A stretch of 64,000 bases of DNA from Bariatricus massiliensis (GCF_900086725.1 NZ_LT574838.1:560986-624985); one strand, 5' to 3'. Counted from the stretch's first letter, positions 25,729 to 34,840 are shown. Notes: generated from the sequence alone by a model not told the origin. Program-made: numbers and translations.

Positions 25729-26676
25729 CTATACCGTCTCGTCCGCAACCGCCAGATTCATGAATTCCACCATGCTTCTTGTGAGATATTTATTTTTTCT
25801 GTAGTAGAGGCATACATCTCTCACTGCCTCCGGATCATCAATTTTATAATAGATAACATTTGGATTCGGGGTCATACATTTGACAACAGTATCGCTGATA
25901 AATGAATTCCCCATTCCGCTCTCTGTCAGGTGGTAAGTGGTCAGAAGCTGGTTCAGCTTAAGTGACATGTTCAGATTGACTCCCGCCCGTTTGCAGATGG
26001 CCTCCACCCGCTCACGGGTATCATTGTGCGCGCGCAGGACAACAAACGGGTCATTCTCAAAGAGTTTCAAGGGCACACCGGGAAATTGAGGCTTCAGATG
26101 CCTTCCCGCTCTCACATCCTCCGCGCTCAGCCGCCATGAAACCGCCCCATCGTTGCTGGGGAATGAGGCAGGAACTGCCAGCAGCAGGTATTCTTTCATC
26201 AAAAAGTGCTTTTCATAAATCTCTTCATCCAGAAGGTAATTGTCAATAATCATATCCAGTTCCCCGGAGAACAGCTTCTTCTCCAGCTGAGGCGTATGCC
26301 CCTCAAACAAGCTGACTTTCACATGCGGAAACTGTTTCTGGAACTTCTGAATAATGTCCGGAAGTATGAAGGCGGAAAAAAGATAAGAGCCTCCGACAGC
26401 TAAATGTCCGGTTTTTAATTCATTTAGATTGCCAACGTAATAGGCAAACTCTTCCTCCAGATCCATAATTTTCTCCGCTGTTTTCATATATTTTTTCCCA
26501 CAGTCCGTAAGCTGGATAGGGCTGGTGCTTCTGTCGAACAACGGCATCCCGACCTTGGCCTCGACCTTTTTGACCATTGCGCTTAAGGCCGGCTGAGATA
26601 TGTAAAGGTTCTTTGCCGCCTTAGAAAAACTCCCTGCCTTATATACTTCATACACATAACGCATGTTAGTAAACAT
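25729..26676 (-). CDS. LysR family transcriptional regulator
   Basis: The start is ATG 26676 (MFTNMRYVYEVYKAG), 6 nt after GGGAGG. The 315-residue protein has the LysR winged helix-turn-helix (GSFSKAAKNLYISQPALSAMVKK) and a C-terminal periplasmic-binding-like inducer domain. It is divergent from the aminotransferase-gdhA operon, the usual arrangement for LysR activators, and probably controls it in response to an amino or keto acid. The shared AT-rich intergenic region is only about 118 bp. Confidence 0.92.
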   Translation of the reverse strand: MFTNMRYVYEVYKAGSFSKAAKNLYISQPALSAMVKKVEAKVGMPLFDRSTSPIQLTDCGKKYMKTAEKIMDLEEEFAYYVGNLNELKTGHLAVGGSYLFSAFILPDIIQKFQKQFPHVKVSLFEGHTPQLEKKLFSGELDMIIDNYLLDEEIYEKHFLMKEYLLLAVPASFPSNDGAVSWRLSAEDVRAGRHLKPQFPGVPLKLFENDPFVVLRAHNDTRERVEAICKRAGVNLNMSLKLNQLLTTYHLTESGMGNSFISDTVVKCMTPNPNVIYYKIDDPEAVRDVCLYYRKNKYLTRSMVEFMNLAVADETV

Positions 26677-26794
26677 GGTTTCCTCCCTTGACATAATTAT
26701 TTGATTATATTTTGTATATAAATATAAGTATTTGCTTCTATTCTAATTGCTTTTTATAATAATGACAAGCAAAAAAATAACGAAGGAGAAAGTT

Positions 26795-28063
26795 ATGGCA
26801 GCATTAGAAACGCAGTTGACCGAACTGCAGAAACAGTATGACGATTTCAAGACTCTAGGGCTTCAATTAAATATGGCCAGAGGAAAGCCGGGCAGCGGAC
26901 AGCTTGATTTGAGTGCAGGGCTTTTGGGCGCATTTCCTTCCTATAAATTGGAAGACGGCACGGACGCCAGAAACTATGGTATCCTTAACGGAATCCCGGA
27001 ATGTAGAAACCTCTTTGCCGGACTGCTCGGTATCAATGCAGACCGGATTATCGCGGGGGCCTCTTCCAGCCTGAATGTGATGTTCGACACGATGGCATCC
27101 CTGTGCCTTTTCGGTACAGGCGGTGGTAAACCATGGCATTATTACAAGTTTGAAGGTACGCCGGTCAAATTTCTCTGTCCGGTACCGGGATATGACAGAC
27201 ATTTTACAATCTGTGAAGAATTAGGAATTGAAATGATTCCCGTTCCTCTTCTGGAAGATGGGCCAGACATGGATATGGTCAGTGAGCTGGCCGCTAAGGA
27301 TCCATTGATTAAAGGTATCTGGTGCGTTCCGCTCTATTCCAACCCAGAAGGCGTCTGCTACAGTGACGAGGTAGTCGACCGGCTGGCCTCCATGGAAACC
27401 GCTGCCGAAGACTTCCGTATCTTTTGGGATAACGCTTACGGCGTGCATCATTTTGAGGAGCGGACACCGCTGAAGGATATTCTCGCCGCATGTGAATCCG
27501 CAGGACATCCTGACAGAACATATTATTTCTTTTCAACCTCCAAGATAACCTTCCCGGGCGCCGGCGTGGCACTGGTAGCCTCTGGAGAAAAGAATATTAA
27601 TGAGTTAAAAAAGCACATGTCCGCACAGACAATCGGGCACAATAAATTAAATCAGCTTCATCATGTACAGTTTTTCAAAACACCGGAAGGAATCCGGCAC
27701 CACATGGAGCTCCATGCCAAGGAGCTGGCGCCCCGCTTCCAGATGGTGCTTGACTGGCTCGAACGTGAAATCAGCGGCACCGGCTATGCGCGCTGGACCT
27801 CTCCAAAGGGAGGATATTTCATCTCTCTGTACACAAAGCCGGGCTGTGCTTCCAGAACAGTAGAACTGGCAAAAAATGCAGGACTGACCTTGACACCCGC
27901 AGGAGCCGCTTACCCTTATGGGAATGACCCGGAAGACTCCCATATCCGTATCGCTCCTTCCTACCCTTCTCTTGAAGAGCTGGAGAAGGCAATGAAGTTA
28001 TTCTGTATCTGCATTAAGCTTGCCGCAACCGAACATTTATTAAAAGAAGAAAAGGAGAACTAA
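26795..28063 (+). CDS. Aspartate-type aminotransferase (PLP-dependent, class I-like)
   Basis: The start is ATG 26795 (MAALETQLTELQKQY), 5 nt after AAGGAG. The 422-residue enzyme looks like the bacterial aminotransferase subgroup with the N-terminal LNMARGKPG motif; PLP-binding features include the DNAYGVHHF aspartate region and the Schiff-base Lys in FSTSKITFPGAG. It is most likely an aspartate or broad 2-oxoglutarate-linked transaminase. It is 4 bp before gdhA in one operon, which lets amino nitrogen pass to glutamate and be released as ammonia with reduction of NAD(P). Confidence 0.9.
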   Translation: MAALETQLTELQKQYDDFKTLGLQLNMARGKPGSGQLDLSAGLLGAFPSYKLEDGTDARNYGILNGIPECRNLFAGLLGINADRIIAGASSSLNVMFDTMASLCLFGTGGGKPWHYYKFEGTPVKFLCPVPGYDRHFTICEELGIEMIPVPLLEDGPDMDMVSELAAKDPLIKGIWCVPLYSNPEGVCYSDEVVDRLASMETAAEDFRIFWDNAYGVHHFEERTPLKDILAACESAGHPDRTYYFFSTSKITFPGAGVALVASGEKNINELKKHMSAQTIGHNKLNQLHHVQFFKTPEGIRHHMELHAKELAPRFQMVLDWLEREISGTGYARWTSPKGGYFISLYTKPGCASRTVELAKNAGLTLTPAGAAYPYGNDPEDSHIRIAPSYPSLEELEKAMKLFCICIKLAATEHLLKEEKEN

Positions 28064-28067
28064 CATT

Positions 28068-29330
28068 ATGGGAACAACTTACAATCCATATGACAACGTA
28101 CTTGCAGTTGTAAAAGAAGCAGCCGATCTTTTGGGCTACTCAGACAGTGATATCGAAGCTATCAAATATCCGGAGCGCGAATTAAAGGTGGCAGTTCCGG
28201 TGGAGATGGACGACGGGACGACTCACGTATTTGAAGGCTACCGCATCCAGCACTCTACATCCCGTGGGCCTGCAAAAGGTGGAATCCGCTTCCATCCGGC
28301 AGTAAATCTGGACGAAGTAAAAGCTCTGGCGGCATGGATGACTTTCAAATGTGCCGTTGTCAATATTCCTTACGGCGGTGGTAAAGGTGGCGTCGTATGT
28401 GACCCTTCCAAGCTCTCCGAGCGTGAAATCCGTGCAATTACCCGTCGTTTCACAGCGGCTATCGCACCTCTTATCGGACCAGATCAGGATATCCCGGCTC
28501 CAGATGTAGGAACGAACGCAGCTGTTATGGGATGGATGATGGATACTTACAGTATGTTAAAAGGACACTGCGTCCATGGTGTTGTCACAGGTAAGCCTAT
28601 TGAGCTGGGCGGCGCTCTTGGAAGAAATGAAGCTACCGGCCGTGGTGTTATGTTCACCGTAAAAAATATTCTAAGCAAGCTTTCCCGTCCAATCGAAGGT
28701 GCGACAGTTGCTGTTCAAGGTATGGGAAATGTGGGCAGCGTGACATCAAAACTGCTCTATCAGGAAGGCATGACCATCGTGGCAGTCAGCGACGTATCCG
28801 GTGGTATTTACAAAGAAAGCGGCTTAAATATCCCTGCTATCCTTGAATTCCTTGGAAAAGACAGACGCAACCTGTTAAAAGATTACGAAGAAGAAGGAAT
28901 GAGCAGAATTTCCAATGAAGAGCTTTTAGAGCTTCCCGTTGACGTTCTCGTTCCTGCCGCTCTGGAGAACCAGATTAACGGAAGCAACGCAGACGCAATC
29001 AAGGCTAAAGTTATTGTAGAAGCTGCCAACGGCCCTATCGCTGGCGAAGCTGATAAAGTACTTAACGAAAAAGGAATCGTCGTTGTACCTGACATCCTGT
29101 CAAACGCAGGTGGTGTTGTCGTTTCTTACTTCGAATGGGTACAGAATATCCAGTCTGTAAGCTGGACAGAAGATACAGTAAACGAAAAACTGAAAGGAAT
29201 CATGGATTCCGCTTTTGACGCGGTATATAATATCGCTGAAGAAAAACATGTGTCACTTCGTACCGGAGCTTACCTCATTTCCGTAAAACGCGTTGTCGAC
29301 GCAAAGAAGGCAAGAGCTATCTGGCCGTAA
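28068..29330 (+). CDS. gdhA: Glutamate dehydrogenase (Glu/Leu/Phe/Val family)
   Basis: This 420-residue cytosolic enzyme interconverts glutamate with 2-oxoglutarate and ammonia. It has the substrate-site motifs STSRGPAKGGIRFHP and MTFKCAVVNIPYGGGKGGV with the catalytic Lys, the Asp-containing PAPDVGTN, and a Rossmann VQGMGNVGS for NAD(P). Length and sequence match the clostridial NAD-type hexamer. It is 4 bp downstream of the aminotransferase, with AAAGGAG before the ATG. A fermentative role in amino acid degradation is likely. The nested inverted repeat behind it may serve as terminator. Confidence 0.96.
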   Translation: MGTTYNPYDNVLAVVKEAADLLGYSDSDIEAIKYPERELKVAVPVEMDDGTTHVFEGYRIQHSTSRGPAKGGIRFHPAVNLDEVKALAAWMTFKCAVVNIPYGGGKGGVVCDPSKLSEREIRAITRRFTAAIAPLIGPDQDIPAPDVGTNAAVMGWMMDTYSMLKGHCVHGVVTGKPIELGGALGRNEATGRGVMFTVKNILSKLSRPIEGATVAVQGMGNVGSVTSKLLYQEGMTIVAVSDVSGGIYKESGLNIPAILEFLGKDRRNLLKDYEEEGMSRISNEELLELPVDVLVPAALENQINGSNADAIKAKVIVEAANGPIAGEADKVLNEKGIVVVPDILSNAGGVVVSYFEWVQNIQSVSWTEDTVNEKLKGIMDSAFDAVYNIAEEKHVSLRTGAYLISVKRVVDAKKARAIWP

Positions 29331-29350
29331 AATTATTAAAGGAAACTTCA

Positions 29351-29407
29351 AAGGGGACAGGTCCCAACGCGTTAGGGACTGTCCCCAACGCATCGACCTG
29401 TCCCCTT
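29351..29407. repeat. Nested inverted repeat with GGGGACAG/CTGTCCCC units
   Basis: AAGGGGACAGGTC (29351-29363) and GACCTGTCCCCTT (29395-29407) are exact reverse complements. Inside lie GGGACTGTCCC (29375-29385) and a CCAACGCGTTAGG near-palindrome (about 29364-29376). The unit looks modular, like a small palindromic interspersed element, and could end gdhA transcription. No T run follows except TTATTAT. Confidence 0.7.
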
Positions 29408-29462
29408 ATTATCTGTAATTTTCATAGCAGATTCCCCACCGAATCGAATCAGATAATAACCC

Positions 29463-29645
29463 TCAATCTTTTTCAAATCCTCCCATGTGGTGAGAAGAAT
29501 CTCTATTTTTAGTTATACAGATTGGTTCACTTCTTTCTCTTGCCAAATTAGATATGGAAGCATAATCATTTCTCAGTGTTGCCGAAACTTTATTAAACTT
29601 TTGTAAGATGAATTGTCGAATTTTTGAGTTACCGTTTTTATTTGT
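29463..29645 (-). pseudogene. Degenerate Phd/YefM-type antitoxin fragment
   Basis: An open frame without a convincing start encodes SATLRNDYASISNLARER then SEPICITKNRD, which resembles the core of Phd/YefM antitoxins (LRNDY...EP...LTKNG). The expected G-x-G and following strand are replaced by SSHHMGGFEKD and a stop, and the N-terminal part is in another frame. It looks like a decayed antitoxin gene with no toxin partner. The rest of the gap 29331-29726 holds only the inverted repeat and the small ORF at 29573-29722. Confidence 0.5.
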
Positions 29646-29722
29646 TCATTTGTTAATAATTCTAAGTATTCATCCGTAGCGCCTACTGATTTCAAATAAC
29701 TAACACACTTCTCATTATTCAT
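29573..29722 (-). CDS. Small 49-residue ORF, unknown
   Basis: The ATG at 29720-29722 starts 4 bp after the stop of the membrane-anchored 137-residue gene, giving a 49-residue hydrophilic product (MNNEKCVSYLKSVGATDEYL...). No ribosome site is clear, so it would rely on coupling. It overlaps the antitoxin-like frame in a different phase, so it may be the frameshifted 5' part of that decayed gene. Confidence 0.3.
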   Translation of the reverse strand: MNNEKCVSYLKSVGATDEYLELLTNEQIKTVTQKFDNSSYKSLIKFRQH

Positions 29723-29726
29723 ACCA

Positions 29727-30140
29727 CTAGTTTTTCAACGGTACATCATTGACATTTCGAATCCATGTAATATCCGTAATCACATAACTGTTATCTACCA
29801 CTTGAATATGACCTGACAAAAAATGCCCTATTACACATTCGTCAACACTAAAAGCAGTATCATACCCTGACCCATAGTTTAATGAATAATCCAATATGAC
29901 CACGTCACCACTACTTAAACGAACACCATTTACAGAGTCAATATCTTTTTCCAGTTCAATTTCAATATGTTTGTCTTGAGGACGGACATCTAGAACTCTT
30001 CCCTGAAATTCTTCCATAGTTATAGAATCCACATTGCCCTCCAATTGCTCAAATGCCCATTTTCGGTACACCCAGATACCTAAAATTGAAACTAGTATAA
30101 TAAGCAATATTGTCAGACCTATAACTTTAAATTTTTTCAT
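29727..30140 (-). CDS. Hypothetical single-span membrane protein
   Basis: The 137-residue protein has an N-terminal hydrophobic segment (about residues 7-24, LTILLIILVSILGIWV) with positive flanks and a beta-rich soluble part facing outside (RVLDVRPQDKHIEIELEKDI). No cysteine lipobox is present. I do not recognise a family. AGGAG lies about 14 nt before the ATG. It is next to degenerate sequence and may be part of a recently acquired or decaying patch. Base composition here is more AT-rich than in neighbours. Confidence 0.6.
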   Translation of the reverse strand: MKKFKVIGLTILLIILVSILGIWVYRKWAFEQLEGNVDSITMEEFQGRVLDVRPQDKHIEIELEKDIDSVNGVRLSSGDVVILDYSLNYGSGYDTAFSVDECVIGHFLSGHIQVVDNSYVITDITWIRNVNDVPLKN

Positions 30141-30222
30141 TTATTTTACTTTAACTCCTGTCCTTCTTACACCATTGGTACGAAAATCCTTTCCCGCTGC
30201 TTGTGTTAATTTAGCAAAAAAG

Positions 30223-32388
30223 TCACATCGTATACCAGAAGATTTCATTGGCCGCCAGCTCAATGCAGAAGCTCGAACCGTCTCCTCTGTACACGGTGGT
30301 GGTCTGCGGTTCATATGTATTGTTTACGACACAATATTTCCCGTTTTTCACGTAAGCATGAACCTCGACGTTATAATTGCTGCTGAACCATTTGTTAAGA
30401 TTCTTCTCGTCACCGGCAGCCCAGATTACAGAGCGGTAAAGTATCCTGCTGTTCTCAAAGCTGTACGGCAGGCCGCTTATATAGACGCCTCGTCCTTTTC
30501 CGAATTCTCTCACCGCCATCTGCACTTCCTTGTCCGTCTGCTTCAAAATCGTGGTGCCATCCAGCGCATAGATATTTTTCTTTCCTTCGCCAAAGTCAAT
30601 TTCACCCTTACAGTCTTCCGTGATAAAGTGGCTGTGCTCTTCCCAATTGTATTTATCCTTGTTCAAGTTGAATCCGTTCTCTTCTTCCACACCGAGGATG
30701 TCTGATAACTGGAAGAACCGTCCCTGCCACTGGCATGTGGCCGGCTCGCCTACTCCTATGAATCCGCCGCCGTTATATACGAATTTCTTGACAGCTGTCA
30801 CGATGGCCTCATCTTTCCAATTCTCGCCGCCGCTGTATGCAGTATATGCGTCACCCACATTCAGAAGCACATCAATATCATTCAACAAATCGGGATTCTC
30901 TCTGATATCGTCAAAACTGATGAACTTCACATCAAAGGGCGCGCCGCTCAACGCCTCGATGATTCCCGCATAAGAATAGTTCTGTTTGTAGTATAGCGCA
31001 TGATGTACCATGTGGTTTCCCCACGCACGCATTTTTCCCCAGCTGTTAAGAACCCCGACACGTTTCACACAGTAAGGCGTAGTTCCTTTGATATTATCAT
31101 ACAGCTCACGGAACTCATCGCATACAGTCTCTACATAATCGATAAATTCCGGGAACTGGAGCGCAAGCTTCAAATATCCGCCGTATCCAATCCGGTCGAT
31201 AGGCTTTCTCAGTATGGCTCTTCTCGCCGTCACCCAATTGTATTTTGCTTCCTTCACCGGGTCGCCCCCTTCATGGAAGGTATCCGGGAAAAAGTACGGA
31301 AGCAGTCTTCCCTCCGTATACTTCACTCCCGGGATATCGCTGATCAGACGGAGGGTGGAGCCATTTCCCACACTGCCCACTACTGCGTCCACTCCGATTC
31401 CCTTGAAGTCATCCATGAACGGCTCTGTTCCAATCCAGTGGTCGCCGAGGAACATCATGGCCTCCTTACCATATTCGTGGGTGATATCCACCATCTCCTT
31501 GGCAAGTTTGGCTACCTCCCTCATCTGGAACTTCTGGAAATCCTGAAATTCCTTAGACGGAATACGGTAAGTATTGTTCATATAGCCTTGGTCGATGATA
31601 TATTCCGGACGGAACTTATATCCTGCCTCTTTTTCAAACTGCTCTAAAATATAAGGGCTCACTGATGCAGAATATCCGTACCAGTCCACATATTTCTCTC
31701 TGGCCAGCTCGTCGAATATCAGAGTGAACTGGTGGAAAAATGTAGTATAGCGAATGACATCTACGTGCGGATTTTCCTCCAGATACTTTCTCAGGCGCTT
31801 CATAGAGTATTCGTGGGTTTTCGGCTGTCTCACGTCAAATGTAATCTGATGCTCCACGTCCTTCCAGTCATTGGTGACCGCATTATACATATGTACCGGA
31901 TCCCACATAATATACGCCAAGAAGCTGACTGTATAATCGTGGAACAGCTTTGCCGGACGGATTGTAACATTTCCGCTCTCTTCGTCGTAGCTCCACTCTG
32001 TTACCGGCACCACTTCCCCTGTCGTCCGGTCGATGACTTCCCACCATCTCGTGATGTCATCCCTGCAATTCACCTTCAGCATGTCCGGATAGAGATGATC
32101 CATCAGATGGATAGACAGTTCTTCCTTGTCCGCATTGTGGAAGCTTGTCATAATATACATCTGCTGCACCTCGTCAGGATTCGCTTTTGCCCACTCATTG
32201 TCCTTTCTCGTCGTATAATAAGTGGAATATACTTTAGCATCTACTTTCTTTAACTCCTCCGGATAATCGGTACCGTCACAGTCCCGTATTGCATCCGCTC
32301 CCCAGCGTTTGGATAATTCTATCGTTTCTTTTACTACATCCACATCGGTAGGTATTGTGACCCTGCCTGTCGATTTTTGTTTAGACAT
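30223..32388 (-). CDS. lnpA: 1,3-beta-galactosyl-N-acetylhexosamine phosphorylase (GH112)
   Basis: The 721-residue cytoplasmic enzyme splits galacto-N-biose (mucin core 1) and lacto-N-biose (milk oligosaccharides) with phosphate, giving galactose 1-phosphate and GalNAc or GlcNAc. Sequence and length match GH112 phosphorylases (GRVTIPTDVDVV start, GDHWIGTEPFMDDFKGIG in the barrel domain, GGGFIGVGEPA in the C-terminal part), and no signal peptide is present. GH112 also includes galactosyl-rhamnose phosphorylases, so specificity is probable but not certain. It stands alone here, without the nahK/galT/transporter genes of the bifidobacterial pathway, and is divergent from an AraC regulator. Confidence 0.93.
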   Translation of the reverse strand: MSKQKSTGRVTIPTDVDVVKETIELSKRWGADAIRDCDGTDYPEELKKVDAKVYSTYYTTRKDNEWAKANPDEVQQMYIMTSFHNADKEELSIHLMDHLYPDMLKVNCRDDITRWWEVIDRTTGEVVPVTEWSYDEESGNVTIRPAKLFHDYTVSFLAYIMWDPVHMYNAVTNDWKDVEHQITFDVRQPKTHEYSMKRLRKYLEENPHVDVIRYTTFFHQFTLIFDELAREKYVDWYGYSASVSPYILEQFEKEAGYKFRPEYIIDQGYMNNTYRIPSKEFQDFQKFQMREVAKLAKEMVDITHEYGKEAMMFLGDHWIGTEPFMDDFKGIGVDAVVGSVGNGSTLRLISDIPGVKYTEGRLLPYFFPDTFHEGGDPVKEAKYNWVTARRAILRKPIDRIGYGGYLKLALQFPEFIDYVETVCDEFRELYDNIKGTTPYCVKRVGVLNSWGKMRAWGNHMVHHALYYKQNYSYAGIIEALSGAPFDVKFISFDDIRENPDLLNDIDVLLNVGDAYTAYSGGENWKDEAIVTAVKKFVYNGGGFIGVGEPATCQWQGRFFQLSDILGVEEENGFNLNKDKYNWEEHSHFITEDCKGEIDFGEGKKNIYALDGTTILKQTDKEVQMAVREFGKGRGVYISGLPYSFENSRILYRSVIWAAGDEKNLNKWFSSNYNVEVHAYVKNGKYCVVNNTYEPQTTTVYRGDGSSFCIELAANEIFWYTM

Positions 32389-32423
32389 AAAATTACCTCC
32401 TTGTAATTTATTCTTGTAAGTTA

Positions 32424-32510
32424 AATATAAAAATTCTTCCCAGCCACTTCAACCTATTTGTTGTGATAAAAGTTATATATATTGTCTTTGTTTTTAAAAA
32501 ATGTTAAAAT
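32424..32510. promoter_or_regulatory. Divergent promoters of lnpA and the AraC gene
   Basis: Minus strand (lnpA): TTGAAG 32447-32452, 17 bp, TATATT 32424-32429. Plus strand (AraC gene): TTGTCT 32482-32487, 17 bp, TAAAAT 32505-32510. The two promoters are back to back with about 30 bp between their -35 boxes, so one bound regulator could affect both. Confidence 0.7.
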
Positions 32511-32548
32511 GCATGAGTAAACATATGGCAGACAGAAAGGGAGAAACT

Positions 32549-33388
32549 ATGGCAAACAGTCACTATTACCTTCAAGGAGTTACAGATTGGCAGCCCTCCG
32601 GAAAACTTCTATATATTTCCTCCACGTCCTATGGCAGGGATTGGCTCAGTATTATGCATTCACACAGCTTTGCGGAGCTGTTTTATGTGTTGGACGGCGA
32701 AGGTTATTTCTGTACGGAATCCAGCAAAATCCCCCTCAGGAAAAACTCACTCATAATCATCAACCCCAATACACGCCATACAGAAAAATCATCCTCCGCA
32801 AATCCGCTTAAGTACGTGGTACTTGGAATCGATGACGCACGTTTCGCTTCATCCTCCCAAAATATAGAGACCTACTACAGTTATGATTTTCACTCACACC
32901 AAAATAGTATTCTGCCTATTTTTGAGGAAATGCTCCGCGAAATTCGCAACAACAATATCCATCATGAGGAAATCTGCAGGCACTATTTTTCCATTTTGAT
33001 GCTTCGGATTCATCGCATAACCGGAGATGATTTTGTATTGTCACCCCCGGTCAACATTCCGCCGGAATGCGAAAATCTGAAAGAATATATGAATACTCAT
33101 TACAGGGAAACGATTACCCTCGATACGCTGGCAGAGGTATCTCACTTAAATAAGTATTATCTCTCCCATATATTCTCCCGTACCTTCGGAATCTCCCCCA
33201 TCAATTATCTGCTGGAGAGGAGAATTCTTCACAGCAAGGAATTGTTGAAAAACTTTGATTACACGGTGACGCAAATCGCCCATCAGAGTGGTTTTTCATC
33301 GGCAAACTATTTTACACAATCATTTAAAAAATATACCGGACTCACGCCCAAGGCTTACCGCAATAAATATAGGAATCCTCTTCCTTGA
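32549..33388 (+). CDS. AraC family transcriptional regulator
   Basis: The start is ATG 32549 (MANSHYYLQGVTDW) with AAGGGAG upstream. The 279-residue protein has an N-terminal cupin-type sugar-binding domain (HSHSFAELFYVLDGEGYF, around residues 33-50) and a C-terminal double helix-turn-helix (LAEVSHLNKYYLSHIFSRTF, IAHQSGFSSANYFTQSFKK). It is divergent from lnpA and most likely activates it when galacto-N-biose, lacto-N-biose or a related sugar is present; this is inferred from position. Confidence 0.92.
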   Translation: MANSHYYLQGVTDWQPSGKLLYISSTSYGRDWLSIMHSHSFAELFYVLDGEGYFCTESSKIPLRKNSLIIINPNTRHTEKSSSANPLKYVVLGIDDARFASSSQNIETYYSYDFHSHQNSILPIFEEMLREIRNNNIHHEEICRHYFSILMLRIHRITGDDFVLSPPVNIPPECENLKEYMNTHYRETITLDTLAEVSHLNKYYLSHIFSRTFGISPINYLLERRILHSKELLKNFDYTVTQIAHQSGFSSANYFTQSFKKYTGLTPKAYRNKYRNPLP

Positions 33389-33402
33389 GCCAAAACAGAA
33401 GA

Positions 33403-33433
33403 AAAGCGCATGAGGCACCGCCCCATGCGCTTT
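33403..33433. terminator. Bidirectional terminator between AraC gene and glyQS
   Basis: AAAGCGCATG (33403-33412) pairs with CATGCGCTTT (33424-33433). ACTTTTTTT follows on the plus strand and an A/T-rich run on the other side, so both convergent genes can end here. Confidence 0.85.
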
Positions 33434-33448
33434 ACTTTTTTTATATTC

Positions 33449-34840
33449 TTACCATTCAAACTTCTTTTCAAAATATGCTTTGAGATCTTCGATTTTCACT
33501 CTCTCCTGCTCCATAGAATCGCGGTCACGTACTGTCACTGCGCCGTCTTCTTCGGAATCGAAATCATAGGTTACGCAGAACGGTGTACCAATCTCGTCCT
33601 GACGGCGGTATCTCTTACCGATGTTGCCTCTGTCGTCAAACTCGCAATTGTAATATTTGCACAGCTCTGTGTAGACCTTCTCCGCGCCTTCGTTCAGCTT
33701 CTTAGAAAGCGGAAGCACACCAATCTTGATTGGCGCCAGCGCCGGGTGGAAACGAAGAACTGTACGCATATCTCCGCCCTCCAGCTCCTCCTCATCGTAA
33801 GCGCCGCAAAGGAACGCGAGAACCATACGGTCGGCTCCCAGTGAAGGCTCGATAACATACGGAATATATTTTTCCTTAGACTCGTCGTCAAAATATGTCA
33901 TATCCTGTCCTGACGTGTTCTGGTGCTGCGTTAAGTCGTAATCGGTCCTGTCCGCGATTCCCCACAGTTCTCCCCAGCCGAACGGGAATAAGAATTCTAC
34001 GTCTGTTGTAGCCTTGCTGTAGAAAGAGAGCTCTTCTTTGTCATGGTCTCTGTAACGTACTTCTTCTTTCTTAAGTCCCAGTGTATAGAGCCAGTTCAGG
34101 CAATAGCTCTTCCAGTAATCGAACCACTCAAGGTCAGTGTCCGGCTTACAGAAGAACTCTAATTCCATCTGCTCAAACTCACGGGTACGGAAAGTAAAGT
34201 TACCCGGTGTAATCTCGTTACGGAAGGACTTACCAATCTGACAGATACCGAAAGGAAGTTTCTTTCTTGAAGTACGCTGTACATTCTTAAAGTTTACAAA
34301 GATACCTTGTGCTGTCTCAGGACGCAGGTAAACTACGTTCTTCGCGTCCTCCGTAACACCCTGAAATGTCTTGAACATCAGGTTGAACTCACGAATATCT
34401 GTGAAATTATGTTTGCCGCAGGTCGGACAAGGAATCGCATTTTCATTCACAAATGCTTCCATCTGTTCGTGAGACCAGCCGTCCAAGCTGTCCGGAAGCT
34501 CTATGCCATGTTCTTTTCCAAAATCCTCGATTAATTTATCTGCACGGAAACGCTCGTGACATTCCTTACAGTCCATAAGCGGATCGCTGAATCCACCCAG
34601 ATGTCCTGAAGCAACCCATGTCTGCGGATTCATCAAAATCGCACAGTCTACACCTACATTGTACGGATTCTCCTGTACGAACTTTTTCCACCAAGCTTTT
34701 TTTACATTATTTTTCAATTCCACACCAAGATTACCGTAATCCCATGTGTTGGCAAGCCCACCGTAGATTTCAGACCCAGGATATACAAAACCTCTTGATT
34801 TCGCCAGAGCTACAATTTTGTCCATTGTCTTTTCTACCAT
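33449..34840 (-). CDS. glyQS: Glycyl-tRNA synthetase, single-chain
   Basis: The start is ATG 34840 (MVEKTMDKIVALAKSRG), 9 nt after AGGAGG; an in-frame ATG nearer that site is too close. The 463-residue class II synthetase charges tRNA-Gly. Visible are the N-terminal SRGFVYPGSEIYGG, a Cys pair CKEC...CPTCG likely binding zinc, motif 2 (FRNEITPG, FRTREFEQMELEFF) and motif 3 near GADRMVLAF, and a C-terminal anticodon domain. It is the archaeal/eukaryotic-like dimeric form used by many Firmicutes. It is 78 bp downstream of recO; no T-box leader fits in that gap. Confidence 0.96.
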   Translation of the reverse strand: MVEKTMDKIVALAKSRGFVYPGSEIYGGLANTWDYGNLGVELKNNVKKAWWKKFVQENPYNVGVDCAILMNPQTWVASGHLGGFSDPLMDCKECHERFRADKLIEDFGKEHGIELPDSLDGWSHEQMEAFVNENAIPCPTCGKHNFTDIREFNLMFKTFQGVTEDAKNVVYLRPETAQGIFVNFKNVQRTSRKKLPFGICQIGKSFRNEITPGNFTFRTREFEQMELEFFCKPDTDLEWFDYWKSYCLNWLYTLGLKKEEVRYRDHDKEELSFYSKATTDVEFLFPFGWGELWGIADRTDYDLTQHQNTSGQDMTYFDDESKEKYIPYVIEPSLGADRMVLAFLCGAYDEEELEGGDMRTVLRFHPALAPIKIGVLPLSKKLNEGAEKVYTELCKYYNCEFDDRGNIGKRYRRQDEIGTPFCVTYDFDSEEDGAVTVRDRDSMEQERVKIEDLKAYFEKKFEW

